Shown here piece by piece: positions 8,257-16,269 of a stretch of DNA of 21,390 nucleotides. Location of the stretch: assembly GCA_022822245.1 (NCBI GenBank), contig JAJECB010000023.1, forward strand, positions 1 through 21,390, written 5' to 3'. The translations under genes were made by a program, and so were the position numbers. The notes beneath the pieces were generated by a model. It was given only the letters and a program-made list of their open reading frames with translations, was not told where the DNA came from and ran no database searches. Positions within the stretch are counted from its first letter, which is position 1. Each line of letters starts with the position of its first letter. The stretch comes from Gammaproteobacteria bacterium (GTDB taxonomy: Bacteria; Pseudomonadota; Gammaproteobacteria; HK1).

Positions 8257-9843
8257 ATGGCAACGAACGAAGCAAAGCCCTCAACGCGCCGGGTGTCACG
8301 CCGCGCGTTCAACAAGGGAGTGGCGAGCGCCGCCGGCGCAGGGCTCGCGCTCGGCTCCGGGATCGCCCCGGCCTTCGCGCAGGGCAATCGCGAGCTCATC
8401 TACGGCATGTGGGGCGGCGACGTGGGCAATCTGAGCCCCACGATCCGGTCCGACATCAAGGCCGGGATCCTCATCTACAACCTCTTCGACGGGCTCGTGC
8501 GGCCCAACTACGCCAAGCGCACAATCGACCCCTGGGTGGCCGAAGCGTGGTCCAATCCCGATCCCCTCACCTGGCGGATCAAGATCCGCGAAGGGATCAA
8601 GTGGCAAATGGGCTACGGCGAGGTAACCGCTTCCGATCTCGCCTACACGTGGCAGGTTCACCTGGACACCAAGAGCTGGCAGGTGCGCACCTCCTTCCCG
8701 CAGGTCGACAGCTTCAAGACGGACGGGACGTACGTCCTCGAGGTCAAGCTCAAGCAGCCGCTCGGCGCGTTTCCCGGGATAACGATGGGCTATGGCGGCC
8801 TCATCGTCCCGGAGAACGCCCACCGGGAGATGGGCAACGACACGTTCAGCCTCAACCCCGTCGGCAACGGCCCCTTCATGCTGGAGTCGGTGATGGGCTC
8901 GGAGGTGATCCTCAAGAAGAACCCCGACTACTGGCGCCCCGGCCTGCCCCACATGGACCGGGTGGTCGCCCGTTCGTTCCCCGATGCGAGCGTGCGCCTC
9001 CAGTCCCTGCTCAAGGGCGAGGTCGACTTCCTGACCCACCCCGACGCCAAGGACGTCGCGGAGGCCTCCCAGCACCCCGACTTCGTGACCCACAGCACGG
9101 CCGGCTGGACCTGGGACTACCAGCACTTCAACCTGTCCGCCAACAAGGGCATGGCGTATCACGACAAGCTGGTGCGCCAGGCGATCTCCTACGCCATCGA
9201 CCGCGAGGCGATCAAGAACGAGATCTACTACGGGCAGGCGACCGAGACCGACAACGCGATCCCGCCCGGCTTCCTCGGCTATCGCGAGTCGCTGCTCAGG
9301 TACCCCAAGAACGGCGACCTCGCGAAGGCGAAGGAGCTCATCGCGCAGGCCGGCCTGAGCGGCTACGAGGTCGAGGTCATGACGAGCGACAAGGACTGGC
9401 TCCGCAAGGAGCTCGAGCTCGTCGCGGCGATGGTCAGCCAGGTCGGGATCAACTACCGGATCCGCAACCTCGACATCGGCACCTTCAACAACCTCTGGAT
9501 CAACAACCATGAAGACTTCCAGCAGATGCTGGAAGACATCACGATCGTCGCCCCCGATCCCCACGCCACCGTGTACTGGTTCCTCCACAGCGAGGGGTCG
9601 GTGTCGTCGGGATACTCCAACCCGGACGTGGACGAGCTCCTCGACAACGCAATGGCCACGACCGATCCGGCCACGCGGGAAGGCTATTACCACCGGATCG
9701 TGGACCATACCCTCGAGGACTGCTCCCTCATCTACCACGTGAACGCCAACTACACGCGGATGCACAAGAAGGAGCTCGAAGGGTTCGAGCCGGGGCCACA
9801 GGAGTACATCGAGATGCTCGACACGGTCCGCTGGAAGGCGTGA
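8257..9843 (+). CDS. ABC transporter substrate-binding protein, family 5 (DppA/OppA type), Tat signal
   Basis: 528 aa. Tat-type signal peptide: RRVSRRAFNKGVA (twin arginine 15-16), a hydrophobic small-residue stretch and a likely cut after AFA (residue 41). AAGGAG five bases before the ATG gives a strong start. The mature protein shows DPLTWRIKIREGIKW, NPVGNGPFML, VILKKNPDYW, SYAIDREAI and a C-terminal SLIYHVNANYTRM, all family-5 features. It delivers the ligand to the DppB/DppC channel encoded next. It is a divergent paralogue of the binding protein at 3299-4903, with collinear motifs throughout. Differences between the two in the ligand-contact region suggest related but not identical ligands (inference). 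Confidence 0.95.
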   Translation: MATNEAKPSTRRVSRRAFNKGVASAAGAGLALGSGIAPAFAQGNRELIYGMWGGDVGNLSPTIRSDIKAGILIYNLFDGLVRPNYAKRTIDPWVAEAWSNPDPLTWRIKIREGIKWQMGYGEVTASDLAYTWQVHLDTKSWQVRTSFPQVDSFKTDGTYVLEVKLKQPLGAFPGITMGYGGLIVPENAHREMGNDTFSLNPVGNGPFMLESVMGSEVILKKNPDYWRPGLPHMDRVVARSFPDASVRLQSLLKGEVDFLTHPDAKDVAEASQHPDFVTHSTAGWTWDYQHFNLSANKGMAYHDKLVRQAISYAIDREAIKNEIYYGQATETDNAIPPGFLGYRESLLRYPKNGDLAKAKELIAQAGLSGYEVEVMTSDKDWLRKELELVAAMVSQVGINYRIRNLDIGTFNNLWINNHEDFQQMLEDITIVAPDPHATVYWFLHSEGSVSSGYSNPDVDELLDNAMATTDPATREGYYHRIVDHTLEDCSLIYHVNANYTRMHKKELEGFEPGPQEYIEMLDTVRWKA

Positions 9844-9864
9844 CCGCGACTCGCCGCCTTGGAG

Positions 9865-9892
9865 GGGCGCCGGGCCGGCCGGCCCGGCGCCC
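9865..9892. repeat. Perfect 28-bp GC palindrome between binding-protein and dppB genes
   Basis: Arm GGGCGCCGGGCCGG (9865-9878) is followed directly by its exact reverse complement (9879-9892). In RNA it folds to a very stable stem. Only GTTT follows, so termination would be partial at best. It sits 22 bases after the binding-protein stop and 45 bases before dppB, the usual place for a hairpin that stabilises the binding-protein message or reduces permease expression. Confidence 0.65.
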
Positions 9893-9937
9893 GTTTCCGG
9901 TTCCGACGCCCCGCGCGACTCCCCCGCCGGCCGCGCA

Positions 9938-10894
9938 ATGAACACCCTCACCTATCTCACCCGTCGGATCGTGCAGATCCCGGTCGTTCTCGTCGTCACC
10001 ACCCTGACGATCTTCATTGTCGTGCGGGCCACTCCCGGCGATCCCGTCGAGCTCATGCTCGGCATGCAGACCTCCCCCGACGCGGTGGAGGCGCTGCGCG
10101 AGAAGTTCCACCTCGACAAGCCCCTGTACCAGCAGTACCTCATCTGGCTCGGCGATGTGGTCCGGGGGGATCTCGGAAGCTCCATCCGGCTCAATCGTCC
10201 GGTGAGCCAGATGCTGGGCGAACGGCTCGTGGTCAGCCTCCAGCTCGCGACCGCGGCCATGGTGTTCGCGCTGCTCATCTCGATACCGCTCGGCATCGTC
10301 GCCGCGATCTGGCGCAACACCTGGGTCGACTACGGGGCCACGGGGTACATGGTGCTCGGCTTTTCCATCCCCAATTTCGCCCTGGCCCTCATCCTCATCT
10401 ACGTCTTCGCGATCGAGCTCGACTGGTTCCCCATATCCGGCATCGGTTCATCGACGTCGCAAGGCGGCGGCGTGTGGGAGTTCGTATCTCCCTACATTCT
10501 CCCCGCAGTGGCTCTCGGCACGGTTCAGACCGCGTACTTCGGAAGGCTTCTTCGCTCCAGCATGATCGACGTCCTCGGCCAGGACTACATCCGTACCGCC
10601 CGCGCCAAGGGCCTCAAGCCGGCGGTGATCATCGCGATCCACGCCCTGAAGAATGCCATGATCCCGTTCGTCACCATGGTGGCCATTCACTTCGGCTACA
10701 TGATCGGCATCCAGATCACCATCGAGTACATCTTCGCCATTCCCGGCATGGGGCTCGCGGTCCTCACCGCGGTGGTCAATCGCGACTTTCCGGTGGTGCA
10801 GGGCTTCACCCTCGTCATCGCGATCTTCTTCCTGCTGATGAACATCATCGCCGACGTGATCTACACGTTCCTCGATCCCCGAATCCGGTACTGA
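9938..10894 (+). CDS. dppB: Dipeptide-type ABC transporter permease, DppB-like
   Basis: 318 aa, the same length as the paralogue at 2239-3195. It starts MNTLTYLTRRIVQIP with ATG at 9938; the ribosome-binding site is weak. It has ATPGDP near residue 31, RGDLGSSIRL, the EAA loop starting YIRTARAKGLKP (from residue 217) and ending HALKN, and a C-terminal NIIADVIYTFLDPRIRY. About six membrane segments are visible. It is followed after nine bases by dppC, so the two are co-translated or closely coupled. The role is one half of the import channel. Confidence 0.96.
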   Translation: MNTLTYLTRRIVQIPVVLVVTTLTIFIVVRATPGDPVELMLGMQTSPDAVEALREKFHLDKPLYQQYLIWLGDVVRGDLGSSIRLNRPVSQMLGERLVVSLQLATAAMVFALLISIPLGIVAAIWRNTWVDYGATGYMVLGFSIPNFALALILIYVFAIELDWFPISGIGSSTSQGGGVWEFVSPYILPAVALGTVQTAYFGRLLRSSMIDVLGQDYIRTARAKGLKPAVIIAIHALKNAMIPFVTMVAIHFGYMIGIQITIEYIFAIPGMGLAVLTAVVNRDFPVVQGFTLVIAIFFLLMNIIADVIYTFLDPRIRY

Positions 10895-10903
10895 GAGCTT
10901 CGC

Positions 10904-11851
10904 GTGAGCGCCGTCCCCTCCCCTCCGGGCCGCATCGAGACCTCGGCTTCGACGACCCACCGCGGCGGAATAACTCTCGCGAGCCAGCAGTTCATGCGCA
11001 ATCACGCGGCTTTGGCAGGATTCTTCATTCTGCTCGCGTTCGGCCTCGCGGCGGTCTTCGCACCGTGGCTCTCGCCCCACGATCCGACCGCGCTCAAGCT
11101 CTCGGAGAAGCTGCTCCCGCCCGGCCCCGTCCACTGGATGGGCACCGACTACTTCGGCCGCGACGTCATGACGCGGATCGTCTGGGGCGGCCGGGTATCG
11201 CTGTCGGTCGCGATGCTCGTCGTTTGCTACTCGCTCGTCGTGGGAGTGCCGATCGGTCTCATCTCCGGATTCGTCGGCGGGCGGCTGGACAACATCCTCA
11301 TGCGAGTCATGGACGCCTTTCTCACCTTTCCTCCCCTGCTCCTTGCGGTGGCCATCGTCGGGCTCCTCGGACCGGACCTCGAGAACGTGGTCATCGCGCT
11401 CGGAATCGTGCAGGTTCCGGTCTTCGCGCGGATCGTCCGCGGGAGCACGCTGTCCGCCCGCGAAGAGGTCTATATCGTGGCCGCGCGGGCCCTTGGCGCG
11501 AGCTCGCTGCGAATCGTCTTCTCCGGGATCCTGCGGAACATCGTTTCTCCCATCGTCGTCCAGGTCACCATCGTGTTCGCGAGCGCCATCGTCGCCGAGG
11601 CATCGCTCAGCTTTCTCGGCCTCGGCTCCCAACCTCCCGATCCGAGCTGGGGGCGGGATCTCAGCGAGGCCCGGCGGTACATGGGAGATGCACCGTGGCT
11701 GATCGTCGGCCCGATCCTCGCGTGCATGTTGTGCGTGCTCAGCATCAACTTCGTCGGCGACGGCCTGCGCGATTCACTCGATCCTCGCTCCTGGCGCGCG
11801 AAGACGAAGGGAAGGAGCGCTCCCCCCGTGCCGGAGCGGGTGACGCCGTAA
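10904..11851 (+). CDS. dppC: Dipeptide-type ABC transporter permease, DppC-like
   Basis: 315 aa. The GTG at 10904 is nine bases after the dppB stop and gives a polar ~30-residue N-terminus before the first helix, as in other DppC proteins; an ATG at codon 31 (FMRNHAAL) is a less likely start. It shows GTDYFGRDVMTR (80-91), the EAA loop YIVAARALGASSLRIV (from 190), SFLGLGSQPPDPSWG and GDGLRDSLDPR at the C-terminus. It forms the channel with DppB and is followed after 14 bases by the ATPase gene. It is a paralogue of the permease at 1318-2184. Confidence 0.96.
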   Translation: MSAVPSPPGRIETSASTTHRGGITLASQQFMRNHAALAGFFILLAFGLAAVFAPWLSPHDPTALKLSEKLLPPGPVHWMGTDYFGRDVMTRIVWGGRVSLSVAMLVVCYSLVVGVPIGLISGFVGGRLDNILMRVMDAFLTFPPLLLAVAIVGLLGPDLENVVIALGIVQVPVFARIVRGSTLSAREEVYIVAARALGASSLRIVFSGILRNIVSPIVVQVTIVFASAIVAEASLSFLGLGSQPPDPSWGRDLSEARRYMGDAPWLIVGPILACMLCVLSINFVGDGLRDSLDPRSWRAKTKGRSAPPVPERVTP

Positions 11852-11865
11852 TCGGAACCGCGAGC

Positions 11866-12861
11866 GTGAAGCCGGTCCTCAGCGTTCGAAATCTTCACGC
11901 CCGGTTTCATACCGAGGACGGCATCGTCCACGCGGTCGGCGGCGTCTCGTTCGACCTGATGCCCGGGAAGGTGCTCGGCATCGTCGGCGAGAGCGGTTCG
12001 GGCAAGAGCGTCACCGCCCTTTCCATCATGAAGCTCGTCGTCAGTCCTCCCGGTGAGGTCACGGCGGATGCGATCACCCTGGACGGAGAGGACATCCTGG
12101 GCATCGACGAGGTTCGCGCGCGCCGCATCCGCGGCTCCCGGATCGCAATGATCTTCCAGGACCCGATGAAGTCCCTGAACCCGGTTCTGACCATCGGCCG
12201 TCAGCTCACCGAAGCCCTTCGCGAGCATTTGGGCCTGTCCGATCGGGCGGCCCGGGAACGGGCGATCGAGCTCCTCGAGAGGGTCGGCATCCCCATGGCC
12301 CGGGATCGGCTCGGCGACTACCCCCACCAGTTCTCGGGGGGGATGCGCCAGCGGGTCATGATCGCGATTGCGCTCTCGTGCAACCCGCGCGTGCTCATCG
12401 CGGACGAAGCGACGACCGCGCTCGACGTCACGATTCAGGCGCAGATCATCGATCTGGTCAAGCGACTGACCGAAGACCTCGGCACCGCGGTCATCTGGAT
12501 CAGCCACGACCTCGGCGTCGTCGCGGGGATCTGTGACGCGGTGGCGGTCATGTATGCGGGGCGAATCGTGGAATCCGGGCCGGTTCGAGACCTCTTTCAT
12601 CGCCCCAGCCACGGCTACACTCTGGGACTGCTCGGCTCGACCCCACGACTGGACGACGACGAGGAACGGCGGCTGCGGCCCATCGACGGCATGCCGCCCA
12701 GCCTGATCGATCCCACACCCCTTTGCCCCTTCCTTCCCCGTTGCCGGCACGCGATCGGCACCTGCCGCGAGAAGCCGCCGACCTGGCGTGACGTGGCGGA
12801 CGTTCACGGCACCCGGTGCTGGGCAGACCTCACTTCCTACTGGCGGACCCCCACGGGATGA
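11866..12861 (+). CDS. dppD: Dipeptide-type ABC transporter ATP-binding protein, DppD-like
   Basis: 331 aa. The frame is open far upstream as a shadow of the permease genes; GTG at 11866 is the start that gives the expected N-terminus [13 protein letters not shown]. It has Walker A GESGSGKS (41-48), Q-loop [10 protein letters not shown], the signature FSGGMRQR (156-163), Walker [13 protein letters not shown] (D180, E181) and the H-loop in WISHDLGVV. The C-terminal oligopeptide-transporter domain has [10 protein letters not shown] and four cysteines beginning CPFLPRC, possibly a metal or Fe-S site. The stop TGA overlaps the ATG of dppF by four bases, so translation is coupled. It powers the plus-strand importer and might also serve the minus-strand one, which lacks ATPases. 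Confidence 0.95.
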   Translation: MKPVLSVRNLHARFHTEDGIVHAVGGVSFDLMPGKVLGIVGESGSGKSVTALSIMKLVVSPPGEVTADAITLDGEDILGIDEVRARRIRGSRIAMIFQDPMKSLNPVLTIGRQLTEALREHLGLSDRAARERAIELLERVGIPMARDRLGDYPHQFSGGMRQRVMIAIALSCNPRVLIADEATTALDVTIQAQIIDLVKRLTEDLGTAVIWISHDLGVVAGICDAVAVMYAGRIVESGPVRDLFHRPSHGYTLGLLGSTPRLDDDEERRLRPIDGMPPSLIDPTPLCPFLPRCRHAIGTCREKPPTWRDVADVHGTRCWADLTSYWRTPTG

Positions 12862-13847
12862 CGAATCGTGACGTCCTGCTGGAGGTGTCGGATCTCAAGG
12901 TGCACTTTCCGGTCGACAGCGTCTGGGCGAAGCTCCGGGGAGGAAGACCGGTACGGGCCGTCGACGGCGTGAGCTTCTCGGTGGAGCGGGGGCGGGCCCT
13001 TGGACTGGTCGGCGAGTCCGGATGCGGAAAGACGACGACGGGAATGGCAATCCTGCGGCTCGTGGGCCACAGCTCGGGTCGGGTCGTCTTCGACGGTCAG
13101 GATCTGTCGGACCTCGACGCGACCGCCATGCTCCCCTTCCGGCGACGCATCCAGGTGATATTCCAGGATGCGTACGCCTCCCTGAACCCGCGCATGTCCA
13201 TCGGCGACAGCCTGACCGAACCGCTCGTGATTCACGGCCTGTTCCCCGGACGCCGCGCGGAACGGGTCCGGGCGCTCCTCGACATGGTGGGCCTGCCGAG
13301 CCACTTCGTGCACCGCTACCCGCATGAGCTGAGCGGCGGACAGCTTCAGCGGGTCACGTTCGCACGCGCCCTCGCGGTGGAACCCGAGCTCATCATCTGC
13401 GACGAACCGGTATCCGCTCTCGACGTCTCCATCCAGGCCCAGATCGTGAACCTTCTCAAGGACCTGCAACGAGACTTCCGGCTCACCTACCTGTTCATTT
13501 CGCACGACCTCAGCGTGGTCCGAAACCTGTGCGATCGGGTGGCCGTCATGTACCTCGGGCGGATCGCCGAGATCGCGAGCCGGCGGCAGCTCTACGAAGG
13601 CGCCGTTCACCCGTACACCAAGGCCCTCATGTCGGCGGTGCCCATTCCCGATCCCGACGTGGAGGCGACCCGCGAGCGGGTCATTCTGCAGGGCGACCTC
13701 CCGAGCCCCTCGAACCCGCCGAGCGGCTGCCGGTTTCGAACCCGCTGCCCCGTCGCGGTCGACCGATGCGGGGAGTCGATTCCGGCGCTGCGCGAGGTGA
13801 ACCGGGGACAGTGGGCAGCGTGTATTCGAATCTCCGATTCCACGTGA
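12858..13847 (+). CDS. dppF: Dipeptide-type ABC transporter ATP-binding protein, DppF-like
   Basis: 329 aa. The ATG at 12858 overlaps the dppD stop (ATGA), which is preferred over an in-frame upstream ATG at 12816 inside dppD. Walker A GESGCGKT (52-59), FQDAYASLNPRM, the signature LSGGQLQR (158-165), Walker B LIICDEPVSALD (D182, E183) and FISHDLSVV are intact. The tail has HPYTKALMSAVP, GDLPSPSNPPSGC and four cysteines (GCRFRTRC then two more), like the fragment at 1-293. With DppD it forms the ATPase pair of the importer. It is the last gene before a 207-bp gap. Confidence 0.96.
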   Translation: MTNRDVLLEVSDLKVHFPVDSVWAKLRGGRPVRAVDGVSFSVERGRALGLVGESGCGKTTTGMAILRLVGHSSGRVVFDGQDLSDLDATAMLPFRRRIQVIFQDAYASLNPRMSIGDSLTEPLVIHGLFPGRRAERVRALLDMVGLPSHFVHRYPHELSGGQLQRVTFARALAVEPELIICDEPVSALDVSIQAQIVNLLKDLQRDFRLTYLFISHDLSVVRNLCDRVAVMYLGRIAEIASRRQLYEGAVHPYTKALMSAVPIPDPDVEATRERVILQGDLPSPSNPPSGCRFRTRCPVAVDRCGESIPALREVNRGQWAACIRISDST

Positions 13848-13856
13848 CCGTTCACT

Positions 13857-13874
13857 CCGGAGGACTCTCTCCGG
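13857..13874 (+). terminator. Small hairpin after dppF, possible weak terminator
   Basis: CCGGAG (13857-13862) and CTCCGG (13869-13874) with a six-base loop, starting nine bases after the dppF stop. No T tract follows, so it may only mark the 3' end or pause the polymerase. A second small stem, GCGGC/GCCGC around GGGA (13983-13996), lies further along the same gap. Confidence 0.3.
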
Positions 13875-14009
13875 CACGACATGCCTCGAGGGAAGCGGAC
13901 TCGCGGGCGAACGGACGAAAGCGCAGGCCGCACGCTAACGAACACGGAGCCGGCCGGTAAGGACGGGACCATTCCGCGACTTGCGGCGGGAGCCGCGTTC
14001 TCGGTCCGG

Positions 14010-14019
14010 TTCCCGGGAA
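14010..14019. promoter_or_regulatory. Palindrome TTCCCGGGAA upstream of DUF4392 paralogue 3
   Basis: A perfect 10-bp palindrome 35 bases before the ATG at 14055, in the 207-bp gap after dppF. Its position near the start suits an operator. I see no convincing promoter hexamers, and a palindrome this short can be chance. Confidence 0.25.
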
Positions 14020-14054
14020 ATGCTCGAATCGTTCAACTCACGGAGAAACCGCAC

Positions 14055-15008
14055 ATGCTGATCGCCGCCGACAACATCGACAAGCTGCTCTGTGTGGAGA
14101 TTCGCCGGGCCGGGCTGCCGCGCGGGCTCAAGTGGCCACTCTACGAGCTTGCGCGCTCGAAACTCTCCGAGCCCATGGTCATCGCGGCCGCACGCATCCT
14201 GGACCGGCCGCCGGCACGGGTCGCGCTCGTCACGGGAGCCGCGGTCCCCGATCACATGCCGAAGGGAGAGAACGACGGTCCGTTCGGGGCGGCCGTCATG
14301 GCGAAGGCATTGCACGCGATCGGGCACGAGACGGCGGTCTTCACGGACCCCGAGTGCGCTGCGCCGATCCAGGCGCTGCTGGACCGTTACGAGCTGCCTA
14401 CCCGCGTCGAGACGGTGTCGCTACGGGACCATGCGGAGCAGGATGCGATCTGCGATGCGTGGGACCTGTTCGTCGCGATAGAGCGCCTCGGCGGGAACGT
14501 CAATGGCGTGCTTCACGGGGTCACGGGCGTTCCGCGCAGCGCACATCGCGCAAACTTCGACCATCTCTTTTCGCGCGCCCGCGCCGCGAACAAGCCGACG
14601 GTCGGAATCGGCGACGGCGGCAACGAGATCGGTTTCGGCAACATCCACCGAGAGTTGTCGACGGACTGGGCCGCGTTCGCGGCCAAGGACAAGACCCCGT
14701 GCGGGGGCGGCATCTTCACGGTCGTGGAGACGGACGTTCTGGTCGTCGCCTCCACGTCCAATCTCGGCGCCTACGGCGTGGTGGCGGGCCTCGCATTGCT
14801 GCGAAGGGCTCCGTCCCTCTGCCACACCGCAGAGGACGAAGTAGCGCTCCATCACGTGGGGGTGGGTCTCGGTCTCACTGACGGCGGCACCGGGAGGGTG
14901 ATCCCCTGGTGTGACGGCATCCCGGCGGCCACCAATGCCGCCTACGTCCAACTCATGCGCGAGGTTGTCGAACAGGCGACCCTGCCTCCGCGGGAACGGA
15001 ACTTCTGA
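14055..15008 (+). CDS. D-glutamate cyclase C-terminal-like protein (DUF4392), paralogue 3
   Basis: 317 aa, no signal peptide. The ATG at 14055 follows GGAG by nine bases and gives an N-terminus (DNIDKLLCVEIRRAGLPRG) collinear with paralogue 2; the frame is open upstream but without family similarity. Landmarks are MPKGENDGP (68-76), ERLGGNVNG (143-151), GIGDGGNEIGFG (184-195), TPCGGG (214-219), SNLGAYG (235-241) and DGGTG (276-280). It retains every motif of paralogue 1. The family is linked to D-glutamate/5-oxoproline interconversion; here the stand-alone domain's reaction is inferred. It is separated from dppF by 207 bp, so it may have its own promoter. It converges on the dioxygenase gene, 100 bp away. 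Confidence 0.88.
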   Translation: MLIAADNIDKLLCVEIRRAGLPRGLKWPLYELARSKLSEPMVIAAARILDRPPARVALVTGAAVPDHMPKGENDGPFGAAVMAKALHAIGHETAVFTDPECAAPIQALLDRYELPTRVETVSLRDHAEQDAICDAWDLFVAIERLGGNVNGVLHGVTGVPRSAHRANFDHLFSRARAANKPTVGIGDGGNEIGFGNIHRELSTDWAAFAAKDKTPCGGGIFTVVETDVLVVASTSNLGAYGVVAGLALLRRAPSLCHTAEDEVALHHVGVGLGLTDGGTGRVIPWCDGIPAATNAAYVQLMREVVEQATLPPRERNF

Positions 15009-15087
15009 CCCGGGCGCCCGACGACCACCTCACGCCGGAAGCGGGAGACCTCCGTGCCGATGGCGGTTGCGCGGTACCGAACCGGTT

Positions 15088-15104
15088 GCCGGAAACTACC
15101 CGGC
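15088..15104. terminator. Small hairpin between convergent genes
   Basis: GCCGG (15088-15092) and CCGGC (15100-15104) around AAACTAC, just before the dioxygenase stop codon, in the 100-bp gap between two converging genes. The 10-bp palindrome CGGGCGCCCG (15011-15020) lies right after the DUF4392 stop. Either could help end transcription, but neither has a T tract. Confidence 0.25.
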
Positions 15105-15108
15105 CTGA

Positions 15109-15981
15109 TCAGTTGGAGTCGGCGCTCGCTTCCTCCTGGACGGCGAAGAACGAGGCGCGGATCGGCTGCTCGGGGAGCTCGATGACCGCCTCGGAGAGGC
15201 GCGCGCGGCGGGTCCGCCGGCCGCGGACGATCATGCCCTCGTTCCGGCTCGGCATGGGGTTGCGGGCGATCGGGAACGCGTCCGCGGCGGTGTAGACGCA
15301 GATGTAAAGCCCGCGGGAGGATGCGGAGCGGTTGGGCTCGGAGCCGTGCGCGAGCCGGGTGTGCATGAGGCAGACGCTCCCCGCTCGACCGAGGATCGGC
15401 TCCTCGCGCGCCCGGAGCTCGCGCTCCTCGCCGGGGGCGACGAAGCCGGTGAACCGGTCGCCGTCGAAGAGGGAGAACATCGGCCCCCGGTGGGTGCCGG
15501 GAACGGCCATCAGGCAGCCGTTCTCCTCCGTCATGTCGTCGGTCATGAGGAGCGCGGTGACGACGTCGTCGTTCGTGTGCGGGGTGTACGCGAAGTCCTG
15601 ATGGTAGCGGACCTCGGTGTTCGCGCCGGGGAGCTTCAAGTTGATCTTGCAGTGGTGGTGCTTGACGTCGGGGCCGATGAGGTCCGCCACCATGTCGGTC
15701 ATCGCCGAGTCGCGCATCGCCTCCATGTAGGCATCGTCGACCTCGCTCGGGTTGTTGACCCGGCGCAGGGCGGGCGAGGCGGCGGTGTGCTCGGGGGCGA
15801 GGTCGAAGCGCGGCCGGCCGTCGACGGTCGGCTCCCCGAAGGGCTCGTCATGGGCGCGGCTCTCCTCGACCCAGCCGGCGAGGGTGTCCCGGAGGGCGGC
15901 GAGCTGCCGCGCATCGACCGCGTCCTCGGCGACGATGTAGCCATCGCGCCAGAAGTGCTCGACCTGTACCTTCGAGAGCAT
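15109..15981 (-). CDS. Phytanoyl-CoA dioxygenase (PhyH) family Fe(II)/2-oxoglutarate oxygenase
   Basis: 290 aa. Iron ligands are visible as His127-x-Asp129 in RYHQDF and His212 in LAHGSEPNRS, with Arg223 placed to bind 2-oxoglutarate. Other family marks are the N-terminal FWRDGYIV (10-17), KINLKLPG (112-119), ENGCLMAVPGTH (153-164) and GSVCLMH. The family hydroxylates small molecules in the cytosol. The ATG at 15979-15981 follows GGGAGG by six bases; the frame is open further upstream but is Arg-rich and unlike the family. It is transcribed away from hyuB, sharing a 288-bp divergent region. It lacks the ectoine-hydroxylase type signature, so the substrate is unknown. Partnership with the neighbouring catabolic genes is inferred from position only. 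Confidence 0.92.
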   Translation of the reverse strand: MLSKVQVEHFWRDGYIVAEDAVDARQLAALRDTLAGWVEESRAHDEPFGEPTVDGRPRFDLAPEHTAASPALRRVNNPSEVDDAYMEAMRDSAMTDMVADLIGPDVKHHHCKINLKLPGANTEVRYHQDFAYTPHTNDDVVTALLMTDDMTEENGCLMAVPGTHRGPMFSLFDGDRFTGFVAPGEERELRAREEPILGRAGSVCLMHTRLAHGSEPNRSASSRGLYICVYTAADAFPIARNPMPSRNEGMIVRGRRTRRARLSEAVIELPEQPIRASFFAVQEEASADSN

Positions 15982-16060
15982 GTGCTGCCTCCCTCGATCT
16001 CGCCCGCCACGGAACCGTCGCAAGTCAGTCTCCCGCTGACGGCGCACGCGTTCGGCTCCG

Positions 16061-16089
16061 ATTCTACGCCGGCCTGCGGCCCCGAAGTC
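16061..16089 (-). promoter_or_regulatory. Candidate promoter for the dioxygenase gene
   Basis: On the minus strand TAGAAT (16061-16066) matches five of six -10 positions and lies about 80 bases before the start codon. The hexamer 17 bases upstream (GACTTC, 16084-16089) is a poor -35. It is only a candidate; an activator may be needed. Confidence 0.3.
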
Positions 16090-16142
16090 GTTATCGTGGG
16101 AGCGCGCGCCTCCTGCCCGAGCGCGGGAACACGAGAAAGTCG

Positions 16143-16174
16143 ATTGTTGACAATATCGCCGGCAACCACATAGC
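16143..16174 (+). promoter_or_regulatory. Promoter with overlapping inverted repeat upstream of hyuB
   Basis: A consensus TTGACA (16147-16152) is followed after 16 bases by CATAGC (16169-16174), three of six matches to the -10. The -35 overlaps a symmetric site, ATTGT-TG-ACAAT (16143-16154), in a locally AT-rich patch of otherwise very GC-rich DNA. TTGT-N2-ACAA half-sites are typical of GntR/FCD-type repressors (family knowledge). Repressor binding here would block RNA polymerase, so the hyu operon is likely induced by its substrate (inference). Confidence 0.5.
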
Positions 16175-16269
16175 CTTCGGTCCCGGTCGCCCCCCGCTCG
16201 CGCTCGTGCACGGGGCGAGCGGCGGCCCATCCCGAGTCACCCAATCGGCAGAAAGGACGGATCCTCGAA

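Noticed and set aside
9859..11865. N-terminal two-thirds of a 1000-codon open frame leading into dppD
   Set aside because: This part is an Arg/His/Pro-rich shadow of the dppB and dppC genes. Only the part from 11866 matches an ATPase.
15109..15981. Ectoine hydroxylase (EctD), also a PhyH-type enzyme
   Set aside because: The iron-site region reads RYHQDFAYTPH, unlike the EctD signature, and no ectoine synthesis genes are near.
15982..16230. Extended N-terminus for the dioxygenase
   Set aside because: The added 83 residues are Arg-rich and unlike PhyH proteins. The ATG at 15981 has a strong ribosome-binding site and begins the family N-terminus.
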